Below are positions 62,223-64,000 of a stretch of 64,000 nt of DNA, one piece after another. The stretch is from Streptomyces flaveolus (GTDB lineage Bacteria; Actinomycetota; Actinomycetes; Streptomycetales; Streptomycetaceae), in contig NZ_JNWV01000022.1 in NCBI RefSeq assembly GCF_000716535.1, positions 97,095-161,094 on the forward strand, given 5' to 3'. Positions within the stretch are counted from its first letter, which is position 1. Every line of letters begins with the position of its first letter. Under the pieces are notes generated by a model. It did no database searches. It saw nothing but the letters and a program-made list of their open reading frames with translations, and had not been told where the DNA came from. Position numbers and translations under genes: made by a program.

Positions 62223-63584
62223 ATGGCCCTCACCCTGCCGTTCCACCGCCCCGCGCGGCCGTCGCCGGCGCTGCCGGTGCTGGCCGTCGTCGCGCTGCTC
62301 GCGCTGCCGGTCGCCTCCGGCGACGAGGGCGGCGCGGGCCCCGCCGACGCCTTGTCCGCGCTGGTCGTCCTCTTCTGCGCGGTACGGCTGCTGCGTGCGC
62401 GCCGCCGCCCGCTCACCCGCACCGCCGCGCTGATCCTCGGGCTGCCGGTGGCCGGTCTCGCGCTGGCGGCGCTGCACGCGGTGGCGCCGGGTGCCGGGAT
62501 CACCGGGCTCGGCCGTTACCTCCAGGTCTTCGTCCTCGTTCCGGCCGCCGTCGTCCTCCTCGTCCGCGGCCGGGCCGACTTCCGGTTGCTGGCCTGGTCG
62601 GTGGTGGCCCTCGCGGGGTGGCAGGGGGCTTTGGGCGTGCACCAGTACGTCACCGGCACCGGTGCCTCCTACCAGGGCCAGGACATCCGGGCGGTCGGCA
62701 CCTTCGGGGCGACGGACGTGATGGGCATGGCGACGGTGGTGTCCTTCGGGCTGGTGTGCGCCGTGGGCCTGGCGTTCGGCCGGTCCACGGAACGAGGGCG
62801 GGCGTTCGCCGCCTGCTGCGCGCTCGCCCTCGCGGTTCCGCTCGCCCTGTCCTTCAGCCGGGGCGCCTGGATCGCGACCGCGGTCACCGTCACCGTCCAG
62901 CTGGTCCTGGCCGGCCTGCGCCGGGCACTGAAGGCGGGGGCTGCCGTGCTGGCTGCGGGTGTGGTGCTGGTGGGCGGGTTCGGGGTGGGTACGACGATGC
63001 TCCAGGAACGGTTCGACAGCATCACCCAGGTGACCGACGCGCCCGACCAGTCGGTCACCGACCGGTACACGATGTGGGCCGCGGCCATCGACATGTGGCG
63101 CGAACGCCCGCTCACCGGCGTCGGTCTGAAGGGCTTCCCCGAGCACCGCGACGGGCACGCCTCGCTCGCTCTGTCCTCGGGCAGTGACATCGCGGGCGCG
63201 GGCGCCGCCTACCGCCGGCAGCCGCTGCTCTCACCGCACAACATGTACCTGCTGGTCCTCAGCGAACAGGGCTTGCTCGGACTGCTGTGCCTCGCGGGCT
63301 CCTGGCTCGCCCTGCTGGTGTGCGCGCTGCGCGGCCTGTGGCGGACCCGCGCGGCCGGCGGCCGGAGCCTGGACTGCGCGCTGATCGCGTGCGGCCTGTT
63401 GGTGTGGCAGCTCGTGGACTTCGCGTATGCCGACATCGGCGGCCCGTCGACCGTACTGACGGCGGTGTGTTTCGGTCTGGTCGCCTGGTGGGCGCTGGTC
63501 GGCGCAGACCGGGCCGTCTCCTGCGGCAGCACATCCTCCCTCGTCACGCGGGAGAGGGTGACGGGGGAGGCGGCCCTGCGATGA
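62223..63584 (+). CDS. O-antigen ligase / polysaccharide polymerase (Wzy_C family)
   Basis: This 453-residue membrane protein has about ten to twelve helices. The long periplasmic loop (about 255-345) contains 'DRYTMWAAAIDMWRERPLTG' followed by VGLKGFPEHRDGH and the S-P-H-N-M-Y motif (LLSPHNMYLLVLSEQGLLG), the H-N of which is the Wzy_C signature. It should polymerise or ligate the repeat units made by the two preceding genes. It starts three bases after the glycosylphosphotransferase stop. Confidence 0.88.
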   Translation: MALTLPFHRPARPSPALPVLAVVALLALPVASGDEGGAGPADALSALVVLFCAVRLLRARRRPLTRTAALILGLPVAGLALAALHAVAPGAGITGLGRYLQVFVLVPAAVVLLVRGRADFRLLAWSVVALAGWQGALGVHQYVTGTGASYQGQDIRAVGTFGATDVMGMATVVSFGLVCAVGLAFGRSTERGRAFAACCALALAVPLALSFSRGAWIATAVTVTVQLVLAGLRRALKAGAAVLAAGVVLVGGFGVGTTMLQERFDSITQVTDAPDQSVTDRYTMWAAAIDMWRERPLTGVGLKGFPEHRDGHASLALSSGSDIAGAGAAYRRQPLLSPHNMYLLVLSEQGLLGLLCLAGSWLALLVCALRGLWRTRAAGGRSLDCALIACGLLVWQLVDFAYADIGGPSTVLTAVCFGLVAWWALVGADRAVSCGSTSSLVTRERVTGEAALR

Positions 63585-63664
63585 CGGTCATCCACCCGGC
63601 CCGAAGGCGACAGCCGGCACCCCACCGGACGCTGCCCCACCGCAACCGAAGGCCGATGAAATGA
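63581..63664 (+). CDS. Possible 27-codon coupling ORF
   Basis: ATG 63581 overlaps the ligase stop (ATGA) and the short frame, Arg/Pro-rich and encoding MTVIHPARRRQPAPHRTL..., stops at 63664 where it again overlaps an ATG (ATGA). It may only serve to carry ribosomes from the ligase to the next gene. No protein family; it could be chance. Confidence 0.3.
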   Translation: MTVIHPARRRQPAPHRTLPHRNRRPMK

Positions 63665-64000
63665 CGCGCTCCGGAACCGGCGGCGCACCGGGGCCGTGGC
63701 CCGGTCCGGCATGCGGGCCGACGGTGGACGCCAGGACGCGGCCCGGTACGGCGCACCGGCCGACGGTGGACGCGAGACCCGGGGCGGGAGGGGTCGCTCT
63801 GCCGGTGGCCCGGTCGGCCGAACCCCCCACGGTGAAACCCGCCCCCACATCGGGCCAGGCCCATCCGCCGGCACACCCCGCCCCCACCGAGACGAACCCC
63901 GCCGTGACGCCGGTACCACCGCCCCTCGACCCCACCCCCACGCAGCAGCCGCCTGCCCCGGCCCAGCCGCCTCTCCCCCCTCCGGCCCCCACCCCCCCGG
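63661..64000 (+). CDS. Pro-rich N-terminus of a gene running off the window
   Basis: From ATG 63661 the frame stays open to the window end (113 codons seen). The residues are Pro/Ala/Thr/Gly-rich (APTSGQAHPPAHPAPTETNP and similar), a disordered leader without a signal peptide so far. In this exopolysaccharide setting a flippase or chain-length protein with a disordered N-terminus is possible, but the visible part does not show it. Confidence 0.5.
   Translation, partial: MTRSGTGGAPGPWPGPACGPTVDARTRPGTAHRPTVDARPGAGGVALPVARSAEPPTVKPAPTSGQAHPPAHPAPTETNPAVTPVPPPLDPTPTQQPPAPAQPPLPPPAPTPP

Noticed and set aside
60933..63158. A 741-codon minus-strand frame opposite the exopolysaccharide genes
   Set aside because: Composition of a shadow frame; no ribosome binding site or domain.

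Overview
This window is high-GC chromosomal DNA from a Streptomyces. It carries two chaplins, a melC-type tyrosinase operon, an SsbB paralogue, an AA10 lytic polysaccharide monooxygenase with CebR-type operators, a CsnR-type chitosan-oligosaccharide operon, many GTG/TTG starts and strong third-position GC. The gene order agrees with my recollection of the core region around SCO2657 to SCO2710 of S. coelicolor. That synteny is recalled, not searched.

Layout. 1-5.5 kb: end of a membrane protein, HNH endonuclease, MscS channel, Uma2 nuclease, small exported proteins. 5.5-12.4 kb: csnR-E-F-G-H-K (ROK repressor, sugar ABC transporter, GH4 hydrolase, BadF-type kinase) behind a promoter and a perfect TAGGAAA-G-TTTCCTA palindrome. 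12.4-13.9 kb: NCS1 nucleobase permease. 14.1-25.1 kb: seven co-directional, mostly abutting genes resembling the mycobacterial GlnX-GlnH-PknG amino-acid-sensing relay, expanded with a coiled-coil protein, a PP2C phosphatase, a VWA protein and an FHA protein. 25.1-36.7 kb: isoaspartyl methyltransferase, truncated haemoglobin, a two-permease plus ATPase efflux-type ABC system, a thioesterase and EttA. 36.7-39.2 kb: a cellulose-attack pair (LPMO and CBM2-Cip1), each gene behind a near-consensus CebR box. 39.2-46.1 kb: a thioester cell-wall protein, ssbB, an intergenic stretch built from three tandem-repeat families, and two GTPases.

46.4-50.4 kb is the accessory part. A tRNA-Arg(UCU) gene is followed by the remains of two integrative elements in tandem. 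They comprise a truncated integrase, a GntR fragment, a duplicated 3' half of the tRNA, a second shattered integrase and a Rep-initiator fragment. Several small orphan genes follow.

50.4-64 kb returns to core: a D-2-hydroxyacid dehydrogenase, a DUF2087 regulator, a block of surface and development genes (chaplin, tyrosinase with its caddie protein, small exported proteins, second chaplin), and a start on exopolysaccharide genes (GT4 glycosyltransferase, polyprenyl glycosylphosphotransferase, O-antigen-ligase-type polymerase). The last reading frame runs off the window.
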